64,000 nucleotides of DNA from JANOSH01 sp031415695 (GCA_031415695.1 JANOSH010000001.1:62001-126000); one strand, 5' to 3'. Positions 27,238 to 37,142 are shown, numbered from the stretch's first letter. Numbers and translations: made by a program. Notes: generated from the letters alone by a model not told the origin.

Positions 27238-28337
27238 GCGGCGAATGGGTCGAACTCGAAGTGCTGCCCGGCGGCTACGGCGACGCCTTACTGTTGCGGT
27301 ACGGCAACCGCACCGTCGAGCACACCATCCTCATCGACGCGGGGCCTGCCGAGGCCGCCACGTGGGTGCCGGTGTCGGCTCGCCTGCGGGCGCTCACCTC
27401 ACCGATCGACCTGTTCGTCGTCACCCACATCGACGTCGATCACATCGCCGGAACCAAGGCGCTGCTGGCCGACGACGACTTGGCGGGGCGCATCAAGGCG
27501 GTGTGGTTCAACGGGTTCAAACACCTGGAACGGGCCGCCGATTGGCTGGGCGGCATCGACGGAGAGCTGTTCACCTCGGCCATCAGGTCCCGAGGCTATC
27601 CGTGGAACGCCGGATTCGCCGGGGCCATCGACAACCTGGTGGGCGGCCCCATACTTGTACCGGCAGCCGGCCCGCTGCCAAGGGTGCCGTTGCCGGGCGG
27701 GGCCACTGCGGTGCTGTTGTCGCCCAGCCCGAAAAAGCTCACCCGGTTGATCAAGTCGTGGCGCAAGGTGGTGGAGGATGCCGGGTTGAAACCGGGCCAG
27801 GGCGCGCACCTTGAATCGCCCCGCAAGCCGGTGGCCGACGACTGGCTGGGTGTCGCCAACCTCGCCCGAACCGCGGCCAAGGTAACGCCACGCGACACCA
27901 AACCGGCCAACGGTTCGAGCATCGCCTTCGCGTTCGAGTGGGGAGATTTCCGGGTGTTGATGGCCGCCGATGCTCACCCCGATCTGCTGACCACCAACCT
28001 GGCGCGGCTCGCCGCCGAGCACGGCGACACCCGGGTGCGGTTCGATGTCGTCAAGCTGCCCCACCACGGCAGCGCGTCGAATGTCACCAACGACCTGCTC
28101 GCGCTCATCGAGTGTCGCGATTGGGTGATTTCCACCAACGGGGCCCGGTTCGGCCACCCCGACGACATCGCACTGGCCCGGGTGCTCACCGCGTCACCGG
28201 GGTCGCGGCTGCACGCCAACGACAACTCCGAACGGATGCGGGCGTGGGCCAAGTTCGCGCCACCCCATGATCACGGTTACGAGCTGCGCACCCCGGCGGC
28301 CGGAACCGCCGGCTGCGTCATTCGCCTGGGGCCCTAG
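27234..28337 (+). CDS. MBL-fold metallo-hydrolase, ComEC/Rec2-like
   Basis: 367 residues. THIDVDHIAG (near residues 64-73) is the HxDxDH metal-binding motif. VLMAADAHPDL, VKLPHHGSASNVTND and FGHPDD supply the remaining ligands in the order seen in the ComEC-type soluble MBL branch. No membrane segments are seen, unlike true ComEC. Such domains hydrolyse phosphodiester or other bonds, and stand-alone copies occur in conflict operons. Translation is probably coupled to the CHAT gene by the ATGA overlap. Its role with CHAT and patatin (nuclease, nucleotide-signal hydrolase or protease regulator) is unknown. Confidence 0.85.
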   Translation: MSGEWVELEVLPGGYGDALLLRYGNRTVEHTILIDAGPAEAATWVPVSARLRALTSPIDLFVVTHIDVDHIAGTKALLADDDLAGRIKAVWFNGFKHLERAADWLGGIDGELFTSAIRSRGYPWNAGFAGAIDNLVGGPILVPAAGPLPRVPLPGGATAVLLSPSPKKLTRLIKSWRKVVEDAGLKPGQGAHLESPRKPVADDWLGVANLARTAAKVTPRDTKPANGSSIAFAFEWGDFRVLMAADAHPDLLTTNLARLAAEHGDTRVRFDVVKLPHHGSASNVTNDLLALIECRDWVISTNGARFGHPDDIALARVLTASPGSRLHANDNSERMRAWAKFAPPHDHGYELRTPAAGTAGCVIRLGP

Positions 28338-28358
28338 CAGGAGAGTCAAGTGATCGCT

Positions 28359-28438
28359 CTGGAATAGGAACTCGACTTATTCTAGCAAAAGTCGAATTAC
28401 TGGAATACACTAGGCCTGTAGCCCAGTCGACTGGAATA
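28359..28438. promoter_or_regulatory. repeated CTGGAATA-type motifs before the Fic gene
   Basis: CTGGAATA occurs at 28359-28366, 28400-28407 and 28431-28438. An inverted near-match, TTATTCTAG, lies around 28378-28386. The stretch is AT-rich against its surroundings and ends 5 nt before the ATG. This looks like an operator array overlapping the promoter, perhaps for autoregulation by the Fic protein's C-terminal winged helix. Confidence 0.55.
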
Positions 28439-28443
28439 GCGAG

Positions 28444-29583
28444 ATGGTGAGCACCCGAGCCGAGCGGTATCAAGGTCAGGTCACCGGCTATCAGGCGTTC
28501 TTGCCGACCCCACTGCCCCCAGACCCACCGCTCAAGTGGACACCCGAACTGTTGAAAGCGCTCTCGAACGCCGACCGGGCCGTCGGCAGACTTGATGGAC
28601 TCGCACGGGGCTTACCGAATCCCGACCTGTTCGTCGCGATGTACGTCCGACGCGAAGCGGTGCTCTCCTCCCAGATCGAGGGCACACAGTCCAGCCTTGA
28701 CGACATCTTGGCCTTCGAGGTGGATGCGCCGGGCATGATCCAACCAGCCGATATCACCGAGACCGTCAACTATGTCAGGGCGATGAACACAGGCCTTCGC
28801 CTGCTGGACGAATTACCGCTGTCGGGTCGCCTCATCCGCGAAGTTCACAAGGAGCTCTTGACCGGAGTACGGGGTCAGGAACGACACCCCGGCGAGTTCC
28901 GGCGAACACAGAACTGGATCGGCCCAGCCGGTTGCACGCTTGACACCGCCAGCTTCGTACCACCGCCACCAGGCGAACTGTCCGACTGTTTCGGCGCTTT
29001 GGAACGGTTCCTCCACGACCATGATCAACCACCTCTTGTGCTCGCTGGGTTGGCCCACGCCCAGTTCGAAACGATCCATCCGTTCCTCGACGGCAACGGT
29101 CGCGTTGGGCGTTTGCTAATCACACTGGTGCTGGTGGAACGCAATGTGCTCAGTCGACCGTTGCTCTACCTCAGCCTGTTCCTCAAACAAAACCGCACCG
29201 AGTACTACGAGCGACTCAGCGCCGTGCGCTCGACCGGTGACTGGGAAGGTTGGCTGCGTTTCTTTCTCACCGGTGTCGAGGTCACCGCCAACGACGCAGT
29301 CAGCGTCGCTAGCGCCGTCGCCGAACTACGCGACCGTCATCTACGCCTCGCCGCGACGCAGAACGTTGGCCGGTACGGCGTGCCGATGCTCGACCTGTTA
29401 GCGCAGCAACCGTTGGTCACCGTGAAGTACGCGGTCGAACATCTCGGTACGACATCCACGACGGTTGGTGCGCTCCTCGACCGGTACGCTGCGCTCGGCG
29501 TTGTCGAGGAAGTAACCGGTCTGAAACGCAACCGGGTCTACCGCTACTCGCCATACCTCAACCTGTTCACCACTGGTCAATAG
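28444..29583 (+). CDS. Fic-family protein (AMP-transferase) with N-terminal inhibitory motif and C-terminal winged helix
   Basis: 379 residues. The Fic core has IHPFLDGNGRVGRLL, matching HPFxxGNGRxxR, including catalytic His and phosphate-binding residues. Near the N-terminus, AVLSSQIEGTQSSLDDIL carries the SxxxEG inhibitory helix of class II Fic proteins, which blocks ATP until displaced. The C-terminal part (LLAQQPLVTVKYAVEHLGTT, ALLDRYAALGVVEEVTG) looks like a winged helix. Fic enzymes modify protein Ser/Thr/Tyr with AMP. It stands alone behind the repeated CTGGAATA motifs. Confidence 0.9.
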   Translation: MVSTRAERYQGQVTGYQAFLPTPLPPDPPLKWTPELLKALSNADRAVGRLDGLARGLPNPDLFVAMYVRREAVLSSQIEGTQSSLDDILAFEVDAPGMIQPADITETVNYVRAMNTGLRLLDELPLSGRLIREVHKELLTGVRGQERHPGEFRRTQNWIGPAGCTLDTASFVPPPPGELSDCFGALERFLHDHDQPPLVLAGLAHAQFETIHPFLDGNGRVGRLLITLVLVERNVLSRPLLYLSLFLKQNRTEYYERLSAVRSTGDWEGWLRFFLTGVEVTANDAVSVASAVAELRDRHLRLAATQNVGRYGVPMLDLLAQQPLVTVKYAVEHLGTTSTTVGALLDRYAALGVVEEVTGLKRNRVYRYSPYLNLFTTGQ

Positions 29584-29675
29584 CGCAATTTTCCGGCCAG
29601 CCCGTCTCAAGCCGGGAAGTCCACGCTTCGTGCCTGCGGTCCAAATGGTCCGGCTCGACTAACGTCAGAGCTTGT

Positions 29676-31958
29676 ATGAGCGCTGACACATCTGGTCCAG
29701 CGGCGACCCCAACAGGTCTCCGCGTCATTCGTCCCTACCACTACGTTCTCGGCCTAGGGGCATTCGCCGCACTGTTTACGCTGGCCTCTGGAATCATCCC
29801 GCTTATCACCAAGTGGCACGACTCATCCACGGTGACACGAGAGATCTTCACCGGCATACCGGCCGCCTTCCAAGTGATGTTCTACGTCGTCGTTCCGGTA
29901 CTGCTTGTGTACGCCTCGTGGGCTTTCGCCCAGCGAATCCGCAACTGGGAGCGTGGTGCACCCGACAACCGGGCCACAACCCCCAAGAACGCTAAACATC
30001 GGCTCGCCGACTTCCGAGCCGGTGTGTACATGAAGACCTTGCTGCGAGACCCGGCAGCAGGCGTCATGCACTCGTTCATCTACTTCGGGTTCCTTATCCT
30101 GCTTGGCGTCACAACGGTCAGCGAGATCGACCATCAAATGCCTGAAGGGTTGAAATTCCTGCACGGCGGCACGTACCAAGGTTTCGCGTTCATGGGTGAC
30201 CTCGCCGGGCTCATCTTCACCGTCGGCATGATCTGGGCTCTTCTTCGTCGCTATGTACAGCGGCCTTACCGAATCCGCATCAAGTCCAAGCCCGAACATG
30301 TTGCCGCGTTAGCGGTCCTGCTCATCATCGGGTTGTCGGGGTTTGCTGCCGAGATGTTCCGGATTGCCCGGGCCATCGGTGATGGCGTCGACATGGATTT
30401 CGAACGGTGGGCGTTCATTGGATACCCGCTCGCTCGGCTACTCGATGGTGTTGGCACCAAGACACTTGAAGTGTTCCATCAGATCTTTTGGGTGTCGCAC
30501 GTCGTTGCATTCTTCGTGTTCTTGATCATGTTGCCGATCACCATGTTGCGCCACATGGTCACATCGCCCGTCAACATGTACCTGCGCAATCGTGAGCGTC
30601 CGAAAGGCGCCATGCGGGCCATGCCTAACCTAGCCGAGACGTCTCTCGAAACGTTCGGCGCTTCGGTTGTCGACGATTTCACGTGGAAGCAATTGCTCGA
30701 CCTCGACTCGTGCACGATGTGCGGACGTTGCACGGCGGTGTGCCCCGCACACGCCACTGGCAAACCGCTCGACCCTCGCGAAATCGTGCTGAAGTCTGGT
30801 GCAGTTATGGCTGCCTCGGGGGCGCATGGCCCGGTTTCGGCTCCCCTGTCCGAGGATCGCGAGATCACAATCTCGGCCAACTCGCTGTTCGAACGAATCA
30901 CTGCCGAGGAAATCTGGTCGTGCACGACGTGCCGTGCTTGCGACGAGGCATGCCCGGTCCACATTGAAATCCTCGACAAAATCCTCGACATGCGCCGCTA
31001 TCTCGCGCTCATGGAAAGTGACTTCCCCAGCGAACTGGGCACCGCATACCGAGGCATGGAGAACCAGGGCAACCCGTGGGGAATGAGCCAGGGAGAGCGT
31101 GGCGATTGGGCCAAAGATCTCGACGTCACCATTCTCGATCCGGGCGAAGCCCTCAGCCACGAATACCTGTACTGGGTGGGGTGCGCCGGTAGCTTCGACG
31201 ACAAGAACAAGAAGGTCACCCAAGCAATGGCCAAGCTGCTCAAACGAGCCGGCCTTGACGTGGCCATCTTGGGTCCGAGCGAAATGTGCACCGGTGATTC
31301 TGCTCGTCGTTCCGGCAACGAGTACCTGTTCCAGATGTTGGCAACTCCCAACATCGAGATGCTCAACGGAATGGGCGTCAAGAAAATCATCACGCAATGC
31401 CCGCACTGCTTCAACACCTTGCAGAACGAATACCCACAGCTCGGCGGGAACTACGAAGTTATCCACCACAGCCAACTGCTCGATGAACTGATCTCGTCGG
31501 GCAAACTCGATGTGAGCAATGCAACGTTGGAAGAGCGTGTCGTCTACCACGACAGCTGCTATCTCGGTCGTCACAACGACGTGTATCTCGCTCCTCGCCG
31601 GGTCATTGGTTCCCTCAAGGGAATCCAGGTTGTCGAGATGGGTCGCAACGGCACCAAGGGCATGTGCTGCGGGGCCGGTGGCGCGCGCATGTGGATGGAA
31701 GAATCCATCGGCACGAAGGTCAATGACGAACGGGCCCGCGAAGCAATCGCCACAGGTGCTAGCCGCGTCGCCACCGCATGCCCGTTCTGCTACATCATGC
31801 TCGACGACGGCGTAAAGGCCGCCGGCAACGACGACATCAAGGTCGCTGATCTTGCCATTCACGTCCTCGACGCCATCGAGGCGGGCGAGCTCGCCCGGGC
31901 CACAGCTAGCGCGCCCCTTTCCGACCAGTCGACTGGCACCCCTGTCGCTGGCGACTGA
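29676..31958 (+). CDS. membrane-bound iron-sulfur oxidoreductase (HdrD/GlpC-like, FadF type)
   Basis: 760 residues. The N-terminal third has about five membrane helices resembling the nitrate-reductase gamma/HdrE cytochrome b subunit. Two 4Fe-4S motifs follow: CTMCGRCTAVCP and CTTCRACDEACP. The C-terminal half holds CCG-type domains, including MCCGAGGARMW and CPHCFNTL. The architecture matches actinobacterial Rv0338c-like reductases, which probably pass electrons from acyl-CoA dehydrogenase/ETF to the quinone pool. The gene follows Fic by 92 nt and precedes the helicase by 19 nt. The electron donor is inferred. Confidence 0.88.
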   Translation: MSADTSGPAATPTGLRVIRPYHYVLGLGAFAALFTLASGIIPLITKWHDSSTVTREIFTGIPAAFQVMFYVVVPVLLVYASWAFAQRIRNWERGAPDNRATTPKNAKHRLADFRAGVYMKTLLRDPAAGVMHSFIYFGFLILLGVTTVSEIDHQMPEGLKFLHGGTYQGFAFMGDLAGLIFTVGMIWALLRRYVQRPYRIRIKSKPEHVAALAVLLIIGLSGFAAEMFRIARAIGDGVDMDFERWAFIGYPLARLLDGVGTKTLEVFHQIFWVSHVVAFFVFLIMLPITMLRHMVTSPVNMYLRNRERPKGAMRAMPNLAETSLETFGASVVDDFTWKQLLDLDSCTMCGRCTAVCPAHATGKPLDPREIVLKSGAVMAASGAHGPVSAPLSEDREITISANSLFERITAEEIWSCTTCRACDEACPVHIEILDKILDMRRYLALMESDFPSELGTAYRGMENQGNPWGMSQGERGDWAKDLDVTILDPGEALSHEYLYWVGCAGSFDDKNKKVTQAMAKLLKRAGLDVAILGPSEMCTGDSARRSGNEYLFQMLATPNIEMLNGMGVKKIITQCPHCFNTLQNEYPQLGGNYEVIHHSQLLDELISSGKLDVSNATLEERVVYHDSCYLGRHNDVYLAPRRVIGSLKGIQVVEMGRNGTKGMCCGAGGARMWMEESIGTKVNDERAREAIATGASRVATACPFCYIMLDDGVKAAGNDDIKVADLAIHVLDAIEAGELARATASAPLSDQSTGTPVAGD

Positions 31959-31977
31959 CCCGAAAGCCACCTGACCC

Positions 31978-34881
31978 GTGCTCCACGCGGCTTGGCGCGA
32001 TGGGCTTGTGGTCTTTGGTTATCGCGGCCGAATTCTCGACAGCAAGTCGGTGGCGTCGTTCGCATCAACCCTCTTTGTCGGTGCGAAGCGCTCGACCACC
32101 TTTCCGGTAACGCTGTATCCGCCCGGACGGGTCGGGTCCTTTACTGTCGAGGCCCTGACCATTCCGGTTGCTGACGCGGCCGAAGCATTCCTGCTGCGCG
32201 ATTGGGTGCCGTGGCGAAGCCTCAGCCCATCACTCGCGTGGTTTGCGCGAGTTGCCGCGTTGGCACGTGACGTAACAACAGCTGGGCTCGTTGTGCCAGC
32301 TGCCGACAATTCCGGGGTCTTTTGGTGGCAGCCCATAGCAACCGATGTTGTTGCCCGAGAGCTAGTGGCACTCACCGAGTCGATGCCCGAAGTGGTCATG
32401 ACGCTCACCGTCGGACAGGCACCGTGGCAGATCACGCATTCAGCCGTGTGTGCGTTCACCACCGACGCTGTACACGTGGCGTTGTACGACGCCCCGCTGC
32501 CCGATCCCGCGCCCGGCCAACGCAAGCCGATCGAGAAAGCAGCCCGCCGAATCATCACGAGTTTGGCCACGGGCGAACAGACCGGCTCGTCGGCTGGGCC
32601 AGCCGACCGTGCCGCCGGCGAACGATGGGCGGTTGCGCTGCAACGTTGGGCATCACCGGTAACGGGACGATCGCCATTAGCCGATCTTGAAACCACGGTA
32701 CGCCTTGTTCCACCTGACGACGTCGAGACCGATATCGACGACTTCGACGAGGTTCCGTGGGTCATCGAGATTTCGGTCGCGCCGCGCAACGACCCGAGTC
32801 TGGTGGTCAACATTGGTGATTTGTGGGCTGGTACCGGGCGCCAACGTCTGCTGCTCGATCAAGAAGCCGCCGAGACATTGGCGCGCCTAGTCGCGGTTCG
32901 TATTTGCCGAGTCGCTCCGACGCTGACGCCGCAGCTCAACGGTGAGCGACCCTCGCATGCTGCGCTCGATATCGACGGTGTCATGGCGTTCATGGCCATC
33001 GATGCCCCTGCTCTTAAGAAGGCCGGCATTCGGGTGCTCGTGCCGGGGTGGTGGGGCACCTCATCGACCGCAAGCGTGCTCGGGCAGGCCCGGCCCGCAA
33101 CGGAGGCGCCGATCGTGCCGGGCGGGTTGGATCTGGCATCGGTTGTGGCGATCGACTGGCATGTCGCTCTCGACGGTGAGCCGTTGACCGCAAGCGAACT
33201 GCGGCGGTTGTCGCTCGCCAAACACGACTTGGTTCACCTTCGCGGTAAATGGGTTGCCTTCAACCCGGACCAGGTGCAACAGGTTCTCGCCGCCGTTGGC
33301 CGACGCCGCACCGAGCAGGCAGTCGTCAGCGCTGTTGGCGTTTTGCAGGCCGCGTCGGAGGTGGCCGTCGTTGGTCAGGACTGGATCGCCGAACTTCTCA
33401 ACGGCCTGCCCGACGAGCGTCTCACCCCACTTGCCGACCCACCCGGCTTCACCGGTCAACTACGGCCGTATCAAAACCGTGGGCTTGGCTGGTTGGCGTT
33501 CCTCGACCGGCTGCACCTAGGCGGTTGTCTCGCCGACGACATGGGCCTCGGCAAGACGGCACAACTTCTTGCGTTGATGTTGCACGAACGAGCGACCCAA
33601 ACTGTCGGGCCGACGCTTGTGGTCTGCCCGCTATCGGTCGTAAGAAACTGGGAGACCGAATCCGAACGATTCGCGCCCCAGTTGCGGGTGGTGGTTCACC
33701 ATGGCGCAGGCCGACAACGCGCCGAGGACTTCGCCGAGCAGATCGAAGGCGCCGACTTGGTGATCACGACCTACGCGCTAGCAGCACGAGACGTTGACAC
33801 CCTGTCCAAAACGGCGTGGCGTCGACTGGTGGCCGACGAAGCCCAGCAGGTGAAGAACCCGGTGACCGCTGCGGCTAAGGCGTTGCGACGCATTCCCGCT
33901 CGCACAAAACTTGCGCTCACCGGAACCCCCGTCGAGAACCGTTTGTCGGAGCTATGGGCAATTTGTGACCTGGTCAATCCAGGCCTACTCGGTACCGCAT
34001 CGTCGTTTCGGCACCGGTTCGCTATTCCAATCGAACGTCACCGCGACGCCGACATCACGAGTCAACTTCGAGCGTTGGTTCAGCCGTTCCTTTTGCGTCG
34101 CTCGAAATCCGACCCGACCCTGGTGCCGGAACTGCCGCCCAAGGTGGAACAGGTGGCGTGGGCGCAGCTCACTCGTGAGCAGGCCGGGTTGTATCAATCG
34201 GTGGTGGATGTTCTGCTCGCTCGACTCGACAAGCTCGATGGTGGTAGCCAGATCGACCGGCGCGGCGCAATCCTGGCCGCACTTACCCGGCTCAAGCAGA
34301 TCTGCAATCACCCGGTGCACTACCTCGGCGACGGCGGGAGGCTCGACGGACGCTCGGGCAAACTTGCTCGCTTCGACGAGTTGATCGACGATGCCTTGGA
34401 AGCCGACGAACGGGTACTGGTCTTTACGCAGTATCGGGAGATGGGCCTGTTGCTGCAACGCAGTATTTCGGACCGACTCGACATCGCCGCACCCTTCCTG
34501 CATGGTGGCGTATCGAAGGCTCGACGCGATCAGATGGTCGACAGATTCCAGTCGCACGAAGCCGGGCCCATTTTGCTGGTAAGCCTCAAAGCTGGTGGAA
34601 GTGGCCTCAACCTCACTGCCGCCAGCCATGTCATTCACTACGACCGATGGTGGAACCCCGCTGTCGAAAATCAGGCCAGCGACCGGGCCTGGCGCATTGG
34701 TCAGAAGCGTTCGGTTCTCGTGAGCAAACTCGTGTGCCAAGGCACTGTCGAGGAACGAATCGACGCGCTTATCGCGGGTAAGCGCGACCTGGCCGATCGG
34801 GTCGTCGGTGCCGACGAAGCATTCCTCACCGAGCTGTCGACCGAAGAAATTCGCGATCTCATTCGACTGCGCGACCGATGA
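31978..34881 (+). CDS. SNF2-family DEAD/DEAH-box helicase-like ATPase
   Basis: 967 residues from a GTG. The N-terminal ~450 residues match the SNF2-associated region of bacterial homologues. The motor domain has CLADDMGLGKTAQLLAL (motif I), LVADEAQQVKN (motif II, DEAQ), LALTGTPVENRLSELW, LLVSLKAGGSGLNLTAAS and QASDRAWRIGQKRSVLV (motif VI). Such proteins translocate on duplex DNA or remodel nucleoprotein. The TGA overlaps the ATG of the SWIM-domain gene by 4 nt, and helicase plus SWIM partner is a recurrent actinobacterial pair. Confidence 0.93.
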   Translation: MLHAAWRDGLVVFGYRGRILDSKSVASFASTLFVGAKRSTTFPVTLYPPGRVGSFTVEALTIPVADAAEAFLLRDWVPWRSLSPSLAWFARVAALARDVTTAGLVVPAADNSGVFWWQPIATDVVARELVALTESMPEVVMTLTVGQAPWQITHSAVCAFTTDAVHVALYDAPLPDPAPGQRKPIEKAARRIITSLATGEQTGSSAGPADRAAGERWAVALQRWASPVTGRSPLADLETTVRLVPPDDVETDIDDFDEVPWVIEISVAPRNDPSLVVNIGDLWAGTGRQRLLLDQEAAETLARLVAVRICRVAPTLTPQLNGERPSHAALDIDGVMAFMAIDAPALKKAGIRVLVPGWWGTSSTASVLGQARPATEAPIVPGGLDLASVVAIDWHVALDGEPLTASELRRLSLAKHDLVHLRGKWVAFNPDQVQQVLAAVGRRRTEQAVVSAVGVLQAASEVAVVGQDWIAELLNGLPDERLTPLADPPGFTGQLRPYQNRGLGWLAFLDRLHLGGCLADDMGLGKTAQLLALMLHERATQTVGPTLVVCPLSVVRNWETESERFAPQLRVVVHHGAGRQRAEDFAEQIEGADLVITTYALAARDVDTLSKTAWRRLVADEAQQVKNPVTAAAKALRRIPARTKLALTGTPVENRLSELWAICDLVNPGLLGTASSFRHRFAIPIERHRDADITSQLRALVQPFLLRRSKSDPTLVPELPPKVEQVAWAQLTREQAGLYQSVVDVLLARLDKLDGGSQIDRRGAILAALTRLKQICNHPVHYLGDGGRLDGRSGKLARFDELIDDALEADERVLVFTQYREMGLLLQRSISDRLDIAAPFLHGGVSKARRDQMVDRFQSHEAGPILLVSLKAGGSGLNLTAASHVIHYDRWWNPAVENQASDRAWRIGQKRSVLVSKLVCQGTVEERIDALIAGKRDLADRVVGADEAFLTELSTEEIRDLIRLRDR

Positions 34882-35477
34882 AACCGCCGGGCCCGGTTAC
34901 ACAACACGTCGGACGCTTGTTGGCGCAACGAGCCGACAGCTTGCGCCTCGTCAAGGGCTACGAGTTGTGGGACGACTCGTGCGTGCGGGATCTTGTCGTC
35001 ACGACGGGCGGTATTAATGCCGTCGTACTTGGATCGCGTCCTTCGCCATATGAAGTCACCATCAACTGGGCCGATTCCGATTGGCCCGACGATGCCCGAG
35101 ACCTTCGATTTCGGTGCGACTGTCCCGATTGGGGCGACCCCTGCAAGCACGCAATCGCCGTGGCGTTGGCCGCCGCGTCACAAGCTGACAGCGACGACAG
35201 GGACGTTGACGACGTTGATTTCAGCCGGGCGGCGCGGCCCGAACCGACGCCCTTGCCCATTGTCGATGATCGACAATCTTGGGCCGAACACCTCGCGGCA
35301 CCGAACCGGGCCACATCGCTCGATCACTGGCTTGGCGATACCCCTGAACCGCGTCGGCGAATCAATGTGGACGGCGACCCCCTTGAGCACTACGTTGGCC
35401 TCGGCCCTCTGGTAGTCGATGGAGTCGACCTGGCACCAGCAATCCAGTTGTTGATCTTTCGGCTTATTGAGAGTTAG
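34878..35477 (+). CDS. SWIM zinc-finger protein
   Basis: 199 residues. RFRCDCPDWGDPCKHAIAVALA is the SWIM motif (CxC...CxH), a small zinc module used for DNA or protein binding. The rest is acidic and Pro-rich with no clear domain. Its overlap with the SNF2 gene implies translational coupling and a shared role, perhaps DNA repair or chromatin remodelling. It precedes the PEP-mobile-domain gene by 21 nt. Confidence 0.85.
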   Translation: MKPPGPVTQHVGRLLAQRADSLRLVKGYELWDDSCVRDLVVTTGGINAVVLGSRPSPYEVTINWADSDWPDDARDLRFRCDCPDWGDPCKHAIAVALAAASQADSDDRDVDDVDFSRAARPEPTPLPIVDDRQSWAEHLAAPNRATSLDHWLGDTPEPRRRINVDGDPLEHYVGLGPLVVDGVDLAPAIQLLIFRLIES

Positions 35478-35498
35478 CGCGCTACGAAAGGAAACGCA

Positions 35499-37142
35499 AT
35501 GACCGCCTTTCCCCCACCAGGTCCAGGGCATTGGGCACTCGACCGGTCGCACTATCCGGGTGGAACCACCCGGTTGTCCAAGCAACTCATGACCGCTGGA
35601 ATGGACGCCGGCATGAAGACCGTTTTGGCCGAACTTGGTATGCCAGCGCAGACCTTGCGGGCGGCCTTTGTCAACGGGTTCATGTACACGCGCCTTGTGC
35701 CACTCATTGCACCTGATAAGCCCGCGACCAGGTTGCCTCCACTTTGGGTGCTCAAAATGGCGACACGTCTACATCCGGAATTTCGCCGGCGAAACAGGTC
35801 GGCAGTTCGCAACCTCGCCCAGCCGCCCGCGCCCGCCGTCGTGGCCCGCTGGTCTACCGAGCTGAAACCTCGCTTGGTCGCAACGAACCGGGCGTTCCAG
35901 GCGACTGATCCGGCCGAAATGACCGACGTCGCGTTGGGTGACCATGCCGATGCCCTGGTGTCGCATCTCGCCGAGATGGCCGAGCTGCACTTCTGGTTAC
36001 ACGGGTACGACCTCGGGCCTATCGCAATCTTTGTCTCCACCGTTCAGGGCTGGGGTATTGAACCGGCGGAGGCTGTGGCGGCCTTGGCCGGAGCCTCACC
36101 ATCGACAACCGAACCAAGAAAACTCCTGGTCGCGATCCGTGAGGAACTCACCTCCAACGCCAACGTGCCGACCTCGCTCGACGACGTACGGCAATCGTCC
36201 CCACGTGCTGCCGCATTACTCGACGAGTACCTGGCCGATCGCCGCCATCTACTGGTGACCCGATACGACATCGACGGACTCACGCTGGGAGAACTACCCG
36301 AGGTGGTACTCACCAGCATCCTCACCGCCGAACCACCAGCCCCTGACACAAGCAGCCAGACCGCCGCCCAACTGCGTGACCGACTGCCCGGCCAGCACCA
36401 AGCCGAATTCGATCAGCTGCTCGACATGGCGCGTTCGGTCATGGACATGCGAGACGACAACGGCCCCATAACGTTCCAATGGCCTGCTGGGCTGCTTCGG
36501 CGTGCCCTTCTCGAAATCGGACGCCGTCTCGTGAGCGCTGGCCGGGCACGTTCCGTCGAACATGTCTTCGAACTCGATGCCAGCGAGATCGCCCCGCTGC
36601 TCAATGGTTCATCGCACCCAACGGCCGACGCACTGGCCGCCCGCGCCGCCGAACGACATGCTGAAGCGCTGCTGGACCCGCCGCCAACCCTTGGACCGCT
36701 AGAACCCCAACCGCCGCTGAGCGTCCTACCTGCCGCATTGCAAACCCTCGTACAGGCGGTTGAGGTAGCCCTTGTGCAGATGGGCATGAGTGGCACCTTG
36801 GCCGAGGATCCCCTCGCAGGCACCGGCATCGGCGCAACGCCGTATCGGGGCCGGGTATGTCGAGCCGATAGCCCCGAGGCCGCCATCGATGCCATGGAAC
36901 CGGGCGATGTACTGGTGATACGAGCCACGTCGCCGGCGTTCAATGTGATCTTGTCGATCGCTGGTGCCGTCGTTACGGCCGATGGTGGGCCGCTGTCACA
37001 CGCTGCGGTGCTCGCTCGCGAGTTGGGAATTCCCGCTGTTGTTGGAGCACGCGGAGCGCTGGGGCTGACCAACGGCGCGATGGTGGAAGTTGACCCCGTA
37101 CGCGGAACGGTGCGCCTGCTTCAAGACCAGGCACACCGTTGA
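35499..37142 (+). CDS. PEP-utilizing-enzyme mobile (swivel His) domain protein without ATP-grasp
   Basis: 547 residues. Only the C-terminus is recognisable: GDVLVIRATSPAFNVI, then VTADGGPLSHAAVLARELGIPAVVGA. The latter is the swivelling phospho-His domain of PEP synthase, PPDK and rifampin phosphotransferase. The N-terminal ~400 residues are helical and lack an evident ATP-grasp signature. The protein may be the phosphotransfer half of an antibiotic-phosphotransferase-like enzyme. A distant relative is encoded at 47688-49355. GAAAGGAAA upstream of the ATG is a fair ribosome site. Confidence 0.75.
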   Translation: MTAFPPPGPGHWALDRSHYPGGTTRLSKQLMTAGMDAGMKTVLAELGMPAQTLRAAFVNGFMYTRLVPLIAPDKPATRLPPLWVLKMATRLHPEFRRRNRSAVRNLAQPPAPAVVARWSTELKPRLVATNRAFQATDPAEMTDVALGDHADALVSHLAEMAELHFWLHGYDLGPIAIFVSTVQGWGIEPAEAVAALAGASPSTTEPRKLLVAIREELTSNANVPTSLDDVRQSSPRAAALLDEYLADRRHLLVTRYDIDGLTLGELPEVVLTSILTAEPPAPDTSSQTAAQLRDRLPGQHQAEFDQLLDMARSVMDMRDDNGPITFQWPAGLLRRALLEIGRRLVSAGRARSVEHVFELDASEIAPLLNGSSHPTADALAARAAERHAEALLDPPPTLGPLEPQPPLSVLPAALQTLVQAVEVALVQMGMSGTLAEDPLAGTGIGATPYRGRVCRADSPEAAIDAMEPGDVLVIRATSPAFNVILSIAGAVVTADGGPLSHAAVLARELGIPAVVGARGALGLTNGAMVEVDPVRGTVRLLQDQAHR

